From assembly GCA_002408445.1 (NCBI GenBank), contig DHSK01000160.1:1-10874 (forward strand): 10,874 nt of DNA, read 5' to 3'. The stretch comes from Syntrophomonas sp. UBA5288 (GTDB lineage Bacteria > Bacillota > Syntrophomonadia > Syntrophomonadales > Syntrophomonadaceae). The translations under genes and the position numbers were made by a program. The notes beneath the pieces were generated by a model that was not told the origin of the DNA, did not search any database, and saw only the letters and a list, made by a program, of their open reading frames with translations. This document shows, piece by piece, positions 1 through 6,072 of the stretch; position 1 is the first letter of the stretch; every line of letters starts with the position of its first letter.

Positions 1-1139
1 CATATGGCCTCAGGTACAAAATCCCGTTCCATATTGACATTCCTGTAGTGATAGTCGTCTTCATTGGCACCACAGACAAAGTTCTGCATAGCAACAACTT
101 CATAGTCCACATATACTTTAAAATTCAGTCCCACCGGTCCCAGAGAGCCAAATCCGGCCCCGCACTGAGCACGCACGGCAGCTTCATCGGCCATAGAAAG
201 ATCGGTGCAGTTAAGGATATTTTTAAATTTAATTTCATTTAATTCCCGGTCGCCTCTCACTACGGCTGCAACTATTTCATCATCTGCCTGATAAAGCAGG
301 GTTTTTACCTGTTTTTGTTCCGTCATCCCCAGAAAATCGACCAGATCCTTGATCGTACGCTGACCGGGGGTATGGATTTTTTCCAGAGCCATTGCTTCAC
401 TTTGGGCGGTTGCATCGGGAGCCGTACATTCCGCTTTCTCCACATTGGCAGCGTAATGGCAGTTGTCACAATAAACAATGAGGCATTCGCCATTCTCGGC
501 CAGTACCATAAATTCATGGCTTTCATTACCGCCTATGGCACCACTGTCGGCCTCTACCACCCTGAATTTCAGATTTAACCTTTCATATATCCGCCGGTAG
601 GCCTCGTACATTTTGCGGTAGGATACATCAATTCCGGCCTCATCCAGATCAAAGGAATAAAGGTCTTTCATGATAAATTCCCGGCCGCGCATGAGACCAA
701 AACGGGGCCTTATTTCATCCCGGTATTTGTTTTGCATCTGGTATAGCAGCAAAGGTAAATCACGATAGGAATGGACGTCATCATTCACCAGAGAGGTTAT
801 TATCTCCTCATGCGTGGGACCTAAAGCAAAGTAGTGGTCATGGCGGTCTTTGACTCTGAACATCTCATCCCCGTAAACAGCCCAACGGCCTGATTGTTCC
901 CACAGTTCTTTGGGCTGGATGATGGGCATAAGAATTTCCTGGCCTCCGGCCCGGTCCATTTCTTCGCGTACTATTTGCATGATTTTTCTAATGACCCGGT
1001 AACCCAGGGGCAGGTAGGTATATACGCCTGCGGTAGTTTTTCTGATGAATCCGGCCCTGAGCAGCAGTTGGTGACTTACTATCTCAGCTTCGGTCGGTAC
1101 TTCTCTTAGGGTGGGAAAGAACAGTTCTGATGCCTTCAA
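1..1139 (-). CDS. proS: Prolyl-tRNA synthetase, N-terminal two-thirds (3' end outside window)
   Basis: Charges tRNA-Pro with proline in the cytoplasm. The gene runs off the window at position 1; 379 codons are visible against roughly 565-570 for the bacterial-type enzyme. The start is TTG at 1139-1137, giving MKASELFFPTLREVPTEAEI, the usual beginning of clostridial ProRS, with GGAGG 8 nt upstream. The class II core is seen in PTHEE (108-112), motif 2 around RPRFGLMRGREF (144-155) and SGAIGGNESHEF (199-210). From about residue 225 the inserted YbaK-like editing domain begins, with VKTLLY (278-283), a lysine at 279, RGDRELNE (295-302) and GPVGL (334-338). This insertion marks the bacterial rather than the archaeal/eukaryotic type. 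Motif 3 and the anticodon-binding domain would lie beyond the window. The reading frame is open throughout. It is the last visible gene of the cluster, separated from ispG by a 160-bp spacer with a palindromic element. Confidence 0.97.
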   Translation of the reverse strand, partial: MKASELFFPTLREVPTEAEIVSHQLLLRAGFIRKTTAGVYTYLPLGYRVIRKIMQIVREEMDRAGGQEILMPIIQPKELWEQSGRWAVYGDEMFRVKDRHDHYFALGPTHEEIITSLVNDDVHSYRDLPLLLYQMQNKYRDEIRPRFGLMRGREFIMKDLYSFDLDEAGIDVSYRKMYEAYRRIYERLNLKFRVVEADSGAIGGNESHEFMVLAENGECLIVYCDNCHYAANVEKAECTAPDATAQSEAMALEKIHTPGQRTIKDLVDFLGMTEQKQVKTLLYQADDEIVAAVVRGDRELNEIKFKNILNCTDLSMADEAAVRAQCGAGFGSLGPVGLNFKVYVDYEVVAMQNFVCGANEDDYHYRNVNMERDFVPEAI

Positions 1140-1147
1140 AGCATTTG

Positions 1148-1152
1148 CCTCC
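1148..1152 (-). promoter_or_regulatory. Ribosome binding site deciding the TTG start of proS
   Basis: GGAGG on the minus strand lies 8 nt before TTG at 1139-1137. An ATG at 1144-1142 lies closer to it but reads ATG CTT TGA, so it cannot start the synthetase. The conserved N-terminus begins exactly at the TTG. Confidence 0.85.
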
Positions 1153-1224
1153 TTGTAAATATATGGTAGAAATAATCGTTTAATAAAACCCACTGCGAAT
1201 AGTTTGCCTCTCGCTATTCCAGCA

Positions 1225-1279
1225 GGGGACACACCTTCCTTTCAAGTCCGCTGCGCGAACCGAAGTAAGGAATGTCCCC
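1225..1279. repeat. 55-bp imperfect palindromic (REP-like) hairpin between ispG and proS
   Basis: The outer arms are GGGGACA (1225-1231) and TGTCCCC (1273-1279). The pairing continues inward, CCTT (1234-1237) with AAGG (1267-1270) and CTT (1239-1241) with AAG (1263-1265), interrupted by single mismatches. Inside this stem, GTCCGC (1246-1251) and GCGAAC (1255-1260) form a second stem with a 3-nt loop and one G-T pair. Nearly the whole element folds into one rod. There is no T run after it on the minus strand, so it is not a typical terminator. The shape resembles REP elements mobilised by RAYT-type (IS200-related) transposases; that origin is inference. It would lie in the ispG-proS spacer of the transcript and could affect message stability or relative expression. 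Confidence 0.7.
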
Positions 1280-1299
1280 ATGTTGTTGCTATGGCATAC

Positions 1300-2370
1300 T
1301 TATTGCTGATTGCGTTCTTTAAGGATTAAATCAATTTCTTCTTTTAAGGCGTTGACTAATTCGTTTTCGGGTACTTTTTTTATTATTTCACCGTGGCGGA
1401 ACAGTAAGCCTGTACCTCGCCCTCCGGCGATACCTACATCGGCTTCGCGGGCTTCCCCGGGTCCGTTTACCACACAGCCCATCACTGCCACTTTCAAAGG
1501 TGCGGGTATCGTACGGACCAGATCATCCACCTGCCGGGCGGTTGAAATTAAATCAATCTCGCAGCGCCCGCAGGATGGGCACGATATTAGTTCAACTCCA
1601 CGGTTTCTAAGTCCCAACATGCGCAATATCTCGTAAGCAGCCCAGACTTCATCTACCGGGTCTGAGGTTAGTGATACCCGAATAGTATCACCTATTCCCT
1701 CATACAGCAGCATGCCTATGCCCAGGGCTGATTTTATCAAGGCCCGTTCCGTCGTTCCGGCCTCGGTTATGCCCAGATGTAAAGGATAGTCAACCTGCCG
1801 GCTGATAGAGCGGTAAGCTTCCATCGTCATTAATACCGATGAAGCTTTAAGCGATATTTTCATATCGTTAAAATTCATATTCTCAAGAATTCTGATGTTT
1901 TCCAGAGCACTTTCCACCATGGCGGCGGCACATACTCCTCCGTGTTTCTCCAGCAGGCGTTTGTCCAATGAGCCGGCATTAACCCCTATACGGATGGGTA
2001 CGTGTTTATCCCGGCAGGCGGCTACCACTGCCTCGATTTTGGTTCTGGACCCAATATTGCCTGGATTGATGCGCAGTCCGTCAACACCGGCTTCCAGACT
2101 TTTCAGAGCCAGCCGGTAGTCAAAATGGATATCCGCAATTAATGGTATCCCAATACCGGCTTTTATTGTTTTTATGGCTGCAGCAGCTTCTTCATCTACT
2201 ACCGCAGCCCTGACTATCTCGCATCCGGCCTGTTCCAAAGCCAGTATCTGCTTTATAGTTGCATTAACATCGCGGGTATCGGTGTTGGTCATGGATTGGA
2301 CTACAACCGGATGGTCTCCTCCTACCGGCACCGTTCCCACCTGTATGGTCCGGGTCTTTCTTCTCATCAT
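1300..2370 (-). CDS. ispG: 4-hydroxy-3-methylbut-2-enyl diphosphate synthase (flavodoxin/ferredoxin-dependent)
   Basis: Sixth step of the MEP isoprenoid pathway: reductive ring opening of methylerythritol cyclodiphosphate (MEcPP) to HMBPP by a [4Fe-4S] enzyme in the cytoplasm. The protein is 356 aa, the compact bacterial form of TIM barrel plus Fe-S domain. The barrel has VVVQSMTNTDT (22-32), IADIHFDYRLAL (78-89), LRINPGNIG (99-107) and IGVNAGSLDKRLL (128-140). The cluster domain has SCPSCGRCEID (263-273), with C264 and C267 as expected ligands, then GCVVNGPGE (298-306) with C299 as third ligand and E306 as the conserved glutamate. The start is ATG ATG. AAAGGA lies 4 nt before the first and 7 nt before the second ATG, so the true start may be 2367. 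Only 1 nt separates it from the rseP stop, and the SD lies in the last rseP codons, so translation is probably coupled. Confidence 0.97.
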   Translation of the reverse strand: MMRRKTRTIQVGTVPVGGDHPVVVQSMTNTDTRDVNATIKQILALEQAGCEIVRAAVVDEEAAAAIKTIKAGIGIPLIADIHFDYRLALKSLEAGVDGLRINPGNIGSRTKIEAVVAACRDKHVPIRIGVNAGSLDKRLLEKHGGVCAAAMVESALENIRILENMNFNDMKISLKASSVLMTMEAYRSISRQVDYPLHLGITEAGTTERALIKSALGIGMLLYEGIGDTIRVSLTSDPVDEVWAAYEILRMLGLRNRGVELISCPSCGRCEIDLISTARQVDDLVRTIPAPLKVAVMGCVVNGPGEAREADVGIAGGRGTGLLFRHGEIIKKVPENELVNALKEEIDLILKERNQQ

Positions 2371-2371
2371 T

Positions 2372-3400
2372 TTATCCTTTTATAAGTCGTACTATATCAT
2401 TATAGGTTACCAATACTATCAGGAGCATTAGAAACATAAATCCGATCCAGTGAATAAAGCCTTCTTTTTCCGGCGCAATGGGTTTCCTGCGTATGGCTTC
2501 CACTATGCCAAACATGATGCGGCTGCCATCCAGAGCCGGAATAGGCAGGAGATTCAGAACACCCAGGTTTATACTCAAAAAGGCCGTGAAAGCCAGCAGG
2601 TAAAGCATTCCGCCCTGAGCCGCTTCTCCCACCATCATGGTAATGCCCACCGGTCCTGCCAGGTCCGAGGTTGAGGCTTCTCCGCTAAAGAGCATTCCCA
2701 GACTTTGCACCATTAATACGGTAAAATCATAAGTTCTGACGAAACCAAACTTGATGGAGGTAATAATACCCTGCTTCTCATAGTTTACTTTACTATAAGC
2801 CCCGATTTTAGGGTCGGGAGATTGCTTGGTTTTCTGGGGAGTAACGGTTTTATAAATAATATTGCCGTCTCGGTCTATTTTTAAATGTAATGGCTTTTGA
2901 TTGGATTCTTTAATTATGTCCGTAAATTCGTTCCAGTTGGATACGGTCTTCCCATTCACGGCCAGTACCTGATCATTTTCTTTAAGCCCGGCTGCTGCTG
3001 CCGGCTGGTCGGCAATGAGCCCCCCTATTACTACTTCTTTAACCGGCGTGGGTACACCGATGAAAGCATAGCTGTAAATGAAAAGCAATACCGCCAGGAC
3101 AAAATTCATGAAGGGACCGGCAAAAGCCACCCGCATTTTCTCCAGCGGAGTACGATTGTTAAAGCCTTCGGGGTTCTCCATATCATCCGGCTGCTCCCCG
3201 GCCATTTGCACAAAACCTCCGATAGGAAAAATCCTTAATGAATAGACAACTCCATTTTTCTTGTAATGTAAAAGACGATATCCAAATCCCAGGCTGAACT
3301 CGTACACCGGTATCCCCACCCGGCGGGCCACAATGAAATGACCCCATTCGTGTACCAGAATCAGTATGGAAAGAACAAGTATAGTTACTATGATGCTCAA
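2372..3400 (-). CDS. rseP: RIP metalloprotease RseP (site-2 protease family)
   Basis: Zinc intramembrane protease of the M50 family, which cleaves membrane-anchored regulators such as anti-sigma factors or signal peptide remnants. The 342-aa protein has the catalytic HEWGH motif at 17-21 in the first membrane segment, a conserved GGFVQMAGE (61-69), a second membrane segment (about 95-115), a single PDZ domain (about 117-187), and the second zinc-ligand motif NLLPIPALDG (283-292) in a membrane segment. A final membrane segment covers about 316-332. The start is TTG (3400-3398), overlapping the dxr stop in TTGA, with AAGGAGG 7 nt upstream inside dxr. No other start fits both the SD and the conserved N-terminus. 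It lies between dxr and ispG, as in many Clostridia; its substrate here cannot be told from the sequence. Confidence 0.96.
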   Translation of the reverse strand: MSIIVTILVLSILILVHEWGHFIVARRVGIPVYEFSLGFGYRLLHYKKNGVVYSLRIFPIGGFVQMAGEQPDDMENPEGFNNRTPLEKMRVAFAGPFMNFVLAVLLFIYSYAFIGVPTPVKEVVIGGLIADQPAAAAGLKENDQVLAVNGKTVSNWNEFTDIIKESNQKPLHLKIDRDGNIIYKTVTPQKTKQSPDPKIGAYSKVNYEKQGIITSIKFGFVRTYDFTVLMVQSLGMLFSGEASTSDLAGPVGITMMVGEAAQGGMLYLLAFTAFLSINLGVLNLLPIPALDGSRIMFGIVEAIRRKPIAPEKEGFIHWIGFMFLMLLIVLVTYNDIVRLIKG

Positions 3401-4551
3401 TCTTTAACCTCCTTCGCAATGACCTCGTTCGCTGCATTTCGCGCCCATGAATCGACCGCCAATATGTCTTCCAGTTGAGGGTGACTGAGGGGGGTATGCA
3501 GGTTCATGATCTTTTCTACCACTTTTATAATATCAGTAAATTTTAATTGCCGTTGTAAAAAGGCATTGACCGCAACTTCATTGGCAGCATTCATAGCTGC
3601 CGGCATGGTGCCGCCCTGACGTCCCGCAGCATAGGCAAGTTTCAGGGCCGGGAATTTACCAGTGTCCGGTAATTGAAAGCTAATACCGGCAAGAAGGCTG
3701 AAATCCAAATGTTGGGCCGGTGATGCAAATCTTTCCGGATAGCTTAAAGCGTATTGAATAGGAATGCGCATATCCGCTGCGCCCAGATGGGCTATAAAGG
3801 AACCATCCACCAGTTCAGCCATGGAATGGATTACACTTTCTTTCTGAACCAATACCTTAATATGATCGTAATCGGCCCCAAAAAGATGATGAGCCTCTAT
3901 AACTTCCAGCCCTTTATTCATAAGGGTAGCCGAATCGATGGTAATTTTAGGTCCCATGGCCCAGTTAGGATGCTGCAAGGCCTTTTCTACCGTCACCTGT
4001 TCCAGCTGTTCGCCGGTATATTCCCGAAAAGGTCCACCCGAGGCTGTAAGCCATATATTCTCTAAAAAATCGGTTTCTCCTTTTAGGCATTGAAACACGG
4101 CGGAATGTTCGCTGTCTACCGGAATAATCTCTGCTCCGGATTGCCTGGCGCGGGCCATAACTATATCCCCGGCTGCGACCAGGGTCTCTTTATTGGCGAG
4201 GGCAATCCGTTTACCCTTTTCAATGGCCGCCAGGGTAGGCTGAATTCCTACCGCCCCGCTGACAGCTACCAGTATAGTATCGGCTTCATCCATTTCTGCC
4301 AGCCGGCACAATCCTTCCAATCCGGCCTGGACCGTTACCGCTCCGGCCATAGTCTTCATATTCTGATAACACTCAGCATCTCCTACTGCCACGGCCCGGG
4401 GAGCATACTTTTTAATCTGCCGGGCCAGCTGATCAGTTTCGTTCTTGACGGCCAGGCCGACCACTTTGAACTGGTCCGGGTGTTTGTCCACCACCTGCAA
4501 GGCCTGCGTACCTATTGAACCGGTTGATCCTAATATGACTATGTTATGCAT
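3397..4551 (-). CDS. dxr: 1-deoxy-D-xylulose 5-phosphate reductoisomerase
   Basis: NADPH-dependent conversion of DXP to methylerythritol 4-phosphate, the committed step of the MEP pathway; target of fosmidomycin. From ATG 4551 the protein is 384 aa, normal for the family. The N-terminal NADPH fold shows ILGSTGSIGTQ (6-16) and VAVSGAVG (95-102). LANKETLVAAG (118-128) and PVDSEHSA (144-151) follow, the latter with metal ligands D146 and E148. Then come LTASGGPF (168-175), HPNWAMG (194-200) and MNKGLEVIEA (211-220) with ligand E216. An upstream in-frame TTG (4590) would add 13 unconserved residues and overlap the permease, so it is rejected. The chosen ATG follows the permease stop by 4 nt, but the nearest SD (AAGGAG, 4571-4566) is 14 nt away, so initiation probably relies on coupling. 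The stop overlaps the rseP start. Confidence 0.96.
   Translation of the reverse strand: MHNIVILGSTGSIGTQALQVVDKHPDQFKVVGLAVKNETDQLARQIKKYAPRAVAVGDAECYQNMKTMAGAVTVQAGLEGLCRLAEMDEADTILVAVSGAVGIQPTLAAIEKGKRIALANKETLVAAGDIVMARARQSGAEIIPVDSEHSAVFQCLKGETDFLENIWLTASGGPFREYTGEQLEQVTVEKALQHPNWAMGPKITIDSATLMNKGLEVIEAHHLFGADYDHIKVLVQKESVIHSMAELVDGSFIAHLGAADMRIPIQYALSYPERFASPAQHLDFSLLAGISFQLPDTGKFPALKLAYAAGRQGGTMPAAMNAANEVAVNAFLQRQLKFTDIIKVVEKIMNLHTPLSHPQLEDILAVDSWARNAANEVIAKEVKD
3408..3414 (-). promoter_or_regulatory. Ribosome binding site for rseP, inside the end of dxr
   Basis: A full AAGGAGG is encoded in the last dxr codons (AAG GAG GTT), 7 nt before the TTG start of rseP. It decides a non-ATG start that overlaps the dxr stop codon, and implies translational coupling. 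Confidence 0.85.
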
Positions 4552-4555
4552 TTTG

Positions 4556-5680
4556 CTAAAGGTGTCTCCTTCCCCATGAAAAACGCTCAAACAAGCCTGC
4601 CCGGTAACATGCGATAAAAATGACCACCAGAATAGGGCCCAAAATCATGCCTGCCACGCCCCCCAGCTGAAGTCCGGCATAGAGTGATATAAGAGTAGCC
4701 AGAGGATGCAAACCAATATTTTCTCCCACTATCTGTGGTTCCAGGAACTGTCTGACCGCAGATATTATTATATAAACGACCAGAAGGCTTATTCCCATGC
4801 GGGTATCGCCGGATATGAATTCCCATATTATCCAGGGTACAAATATACCCCCAGGTCCTAATATGGGCAAAATATCCATCAACCCGATCAGGAGTCCCAG
4901 GGTAAGAACATATTTAATCTGCAGTATCTTTAACGCAGTCATAGTGATAATGGCTGTAATCGATATCAATATCATGTAAGCTTTCAGAAAACCAACCAGT
5001 GCTTTAAATAGCTGGCCGATGATTTCACGGGTCTTGGAACGGGCGTGACCAGGCAGAATATCCAGAATAAACTTTCTCAGTTCAGCCCGGTCTCTGATGA
5101 TAAAGAAAGTTGCCACCGTCGCTATAATGAGGAATATGAAAAAATTGGGCAAAAAGCCAATAATCTGGACCATAGAATTGATACTTTGATCCATAAAACT
5201 CTGGAGCCACTCAACGGCCTTTTGCAGGCTGCTTTGAACTGACGGTTCTACCTGGGGCGGCAATGAAAGGTTTAGATAAAATATTTTTATATCGGTAAAA
5301 CTGGTCATTATTTTATTGATAATCTCATCTGAATGCGATGCTGCCTGCATATACATACCGGACATTTCTTTTATAACGATGGAAACAATTTCGAACAGTA
5401 AATAAAAGAAGCCTCCCACCACGACCAGCAAACTCATCAAAACGGCCAGACTGCGTTTGAGTCGAAGCCGGGTTTCAAAGAAATTAACTACCGGCTCAAT
5501 TAATACGGCCAGAATTACAGCCATAATTATAGGCATAAACAGCACCGGTATAAAGGAAAACATATTGCCTACAATGGGGAAAACGTACGTAAACAGCAAA
5601 TGAATAGCTACCAGAGCCATAACAAATATAGTCAGACGGATTAAAGTCTTTATATTCTTTTGCAGTTCGGGATCCATCAT
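4556..5680 (-). CDS. AI-2E family transporter, YtvI-like membrane permease
   Basis: A 374-aa polytopic inner-membrane protein. Membrane segments lie at roughly 12-36, 45-68, 78-104, 175-197, 228-287 (several helices), 297-312 and 322-360. A soluble, partly helical stretch of about 70 residues (105-174) follows the third. Family signatures in the C-terminal half are MDILPILGPGG (268-278), FLEPQIVGENIGLHPLATL (312-330) and GVAGMILGP (341-349), matching the AI-2E/UPF0118 superfamily and closest in my memory to the sporulation protein YtvI. The substrate is unknown; members export varied solutes and the AI-2 label should not be taken literally. The start is ATG ATG with GGAG 5 or 8 nt upstream. 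It sits between cdsA and dxr, which are normally adjacent in Firmicutes, and is preceded by a 392-bp repeat-rich gap. Its stop is 4 nt before the dxr ATG. Confidence 0.88.
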   Translation of the reverse strand: MMDPELQKNIKTLIRLTIFVMALVAIHLLFTYVFPIVGNMFSFIPVLFMPIIMAVILAVLIEPVVNFFETRLRLKRSLAVLMSLLVVVGGFFYLLFEIVSIVIKEMSGMYMQAASHSDEIINKIMTSFTDIKIFYLNLSLPPQVEPSVQSSLQKAVEWLQSFMDQSINSMVQIIGFLPNFFIFLIIATVATFFIIRDRAELRKFILDILPGHARSKTREIIGQLFKALVGFLKAYMILISITAIITMTALKILQIKYVLTLGLLIGLMDILPILGPGGIFVPWIIWEFISGDTRMGISLLVVYIIISAVRQFLEPQIVGENIGLHPLATLISLYAGLQLGGVAGMILGPILVVIFIACYRAGLFERFSWGRRHL

Positions 5681-5721
5681 AATCTCTCCGTTTCTGAATC
5701 CACTTATTAACAGTCCCTATT

Positions 5722-5799
5722 CGCAGCACGCAATCATTTATAAAATGAATAAAGCGATGGATTATGCCCGTTGAGATATATCGCCTTACCTGTGCTGCG
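5722..5799 (-). other. Candidate three-way-junction RNA fold upstream of the YtvI-like gene
   Basis: Read on the minus strand, three stems nest. P1 pairs CGCAGCAC (5799-5792) with GTGCTGCG (5729-5722), 8 bp, perfect. P2 pairs TAAGGCGAT (5788-5780) with ATCGCTTTA (5758-5750), 9 bp with one G-U and a 21-nt loop. P3 pairs TCATTT (5748-5743) with AAATGA (5739-5734), 6 bp with a 3-nt loop. Junction linkers are 3, 1 and 4 nt. The 5' strand of P1 overlaps the end of the adjacent dispersed repeat. The structure ends 42 nt before the permease ATG and would be in its leader. Function is unknown; it could be an untranslated-leader regulator or part of the mobile repeat. Confidence 0.4.
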
Positions 5800-5920
5800 C
5801 TAACCTTAACACCCCACCCCCGCAATTGTCAATCTTATGGTTAGGATTCTGAGACCTTCTCCACGTGGTTCGAATTTTAAAAGATTCAGTGTCATTCATA
5901 ATATTCAGTGTTTTCAGCGT
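5795..5920 (-). repeat. Dispersed intergenic repeat, copy A (about 126 bp)
   Basis: Read on the minus strand this matches 10648-10770 read on the plus strand. The first 37 nt differ at 3 positions; the last 38 nt (GATT-ACAATTGCGGG... to GTTAGCGCAG) differ at 2. The middle is more diverged, with small indels around a shared TTCGAA and AGAAGGT. The similarity stops abruptly at both ends, as expected of an element rather than of a leader duplication. It carries internal direct repeats of the type AC(A/G)CTGAA at its 5' end. It lies in the cdsA-permease spacer in the same orientation as the genes. No coding potential is seen. Confidence 0.85.
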
Positions 5921-5974
5921 TCATTCTCATATTAACCGCCCATGCCCAGAGGACACAACCACCAATGAAAATGC

Positions 5975-6054
5975 GTCATCCTGAGTGTTAACGAAGGATC
6001 CTTCCCTTGTTAATCGTCAATACCGGCAAGATTCTTCACTGCGTTCAGAATGAC
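5975..6054. repeat. 80-bp inverted-repeat element of the GTCATTCTGAG type, after cdsA
   Basis: The left arm starts GTCATCCTGAG (5975-5985) and includes GAAGGATC (5993-6000). The right arm is its approximate reverse complement, with GATTCTTC (6030-6037) and TTCAGAATGAC (6044-6054). Arms of about 27-29 nt pair with several G-U pairs and mismatches around a loop of about 24 nt. I recognise this sequence from memory as a widespread intergenic palindrome in bacterial genomes; its mobilisation is not established here. It begins 18 nt after the cdsA stop and may work as a 3' mRNA hairpin, but lacks a T tract on the minus strand. Confidence 0.75.
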
Positions 6055-6072
6055 AAGAACCGTATTTCCTAA

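Larger units (their letters stand above)
5681..6072. other. Gene-free spacer between cdsA and the YtvI-like gene
   Basis: 392 bp without a supported gene on either strand. In transcription order it contains a palindromic element (5975-6054), a dispersed repeat (5795-5920), and a possible three-way-junction RNA (5722-5799). A weak SD for the permease lies at 5686-5689. I see no convincing sigma-A promoter and no T-tract terminator here. Open frames in this gap lack conserved sequence and start sites. Confidence 0.75.

Noticed and set aside
315..578. Plus-strand open frames inside proS, ispG, rseP, dxr and cdsA
   Set aside because: All lie opposite well-conserved genes, lack ribosome binding sites and have compositions typical of shadow frames.
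1140..1299. Possible T-box riboswitch upstream of the aminoacyl-tRNA synthetase gene proS
   Set aside because: The 160-bp spacer has no T-box sequence (AGGGTGGNACCGCG type) and no antiterminator/terminator pair; only the palindromic element is present.
4552..4590. N-terminal extension of Dxr from the TTG at 4590
   Set aside because: The 13 extra residues precede the normal M-x-N-I-x-I-L-G-S-T-G start of the family and would overlap the permease by 35 nt with no SD at the right place.
5741..5800. Promoter for the permease (sigma-A or a sporulation sigma) in its upstream spacer
   Set aside because: Candidates such as TTGCGT with TTAATA match only about half of the consensus, and CATAATCC lacks a fitting -35.
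5496..5825. Minus-strand open frame of 109 codons crossing from the permease 5' end into the spacer
   Set aside because: It overlaps the permease in another frame, has no SD, and its sequence shows no conserved features.
5722..5920. CRISPR array or retron RNA as explanation for the repeats
   Set aside because: There is no regular repeat-spacer pattern, no reverse transcriptase or cas gene, and the repeat units are not evenly spaced.
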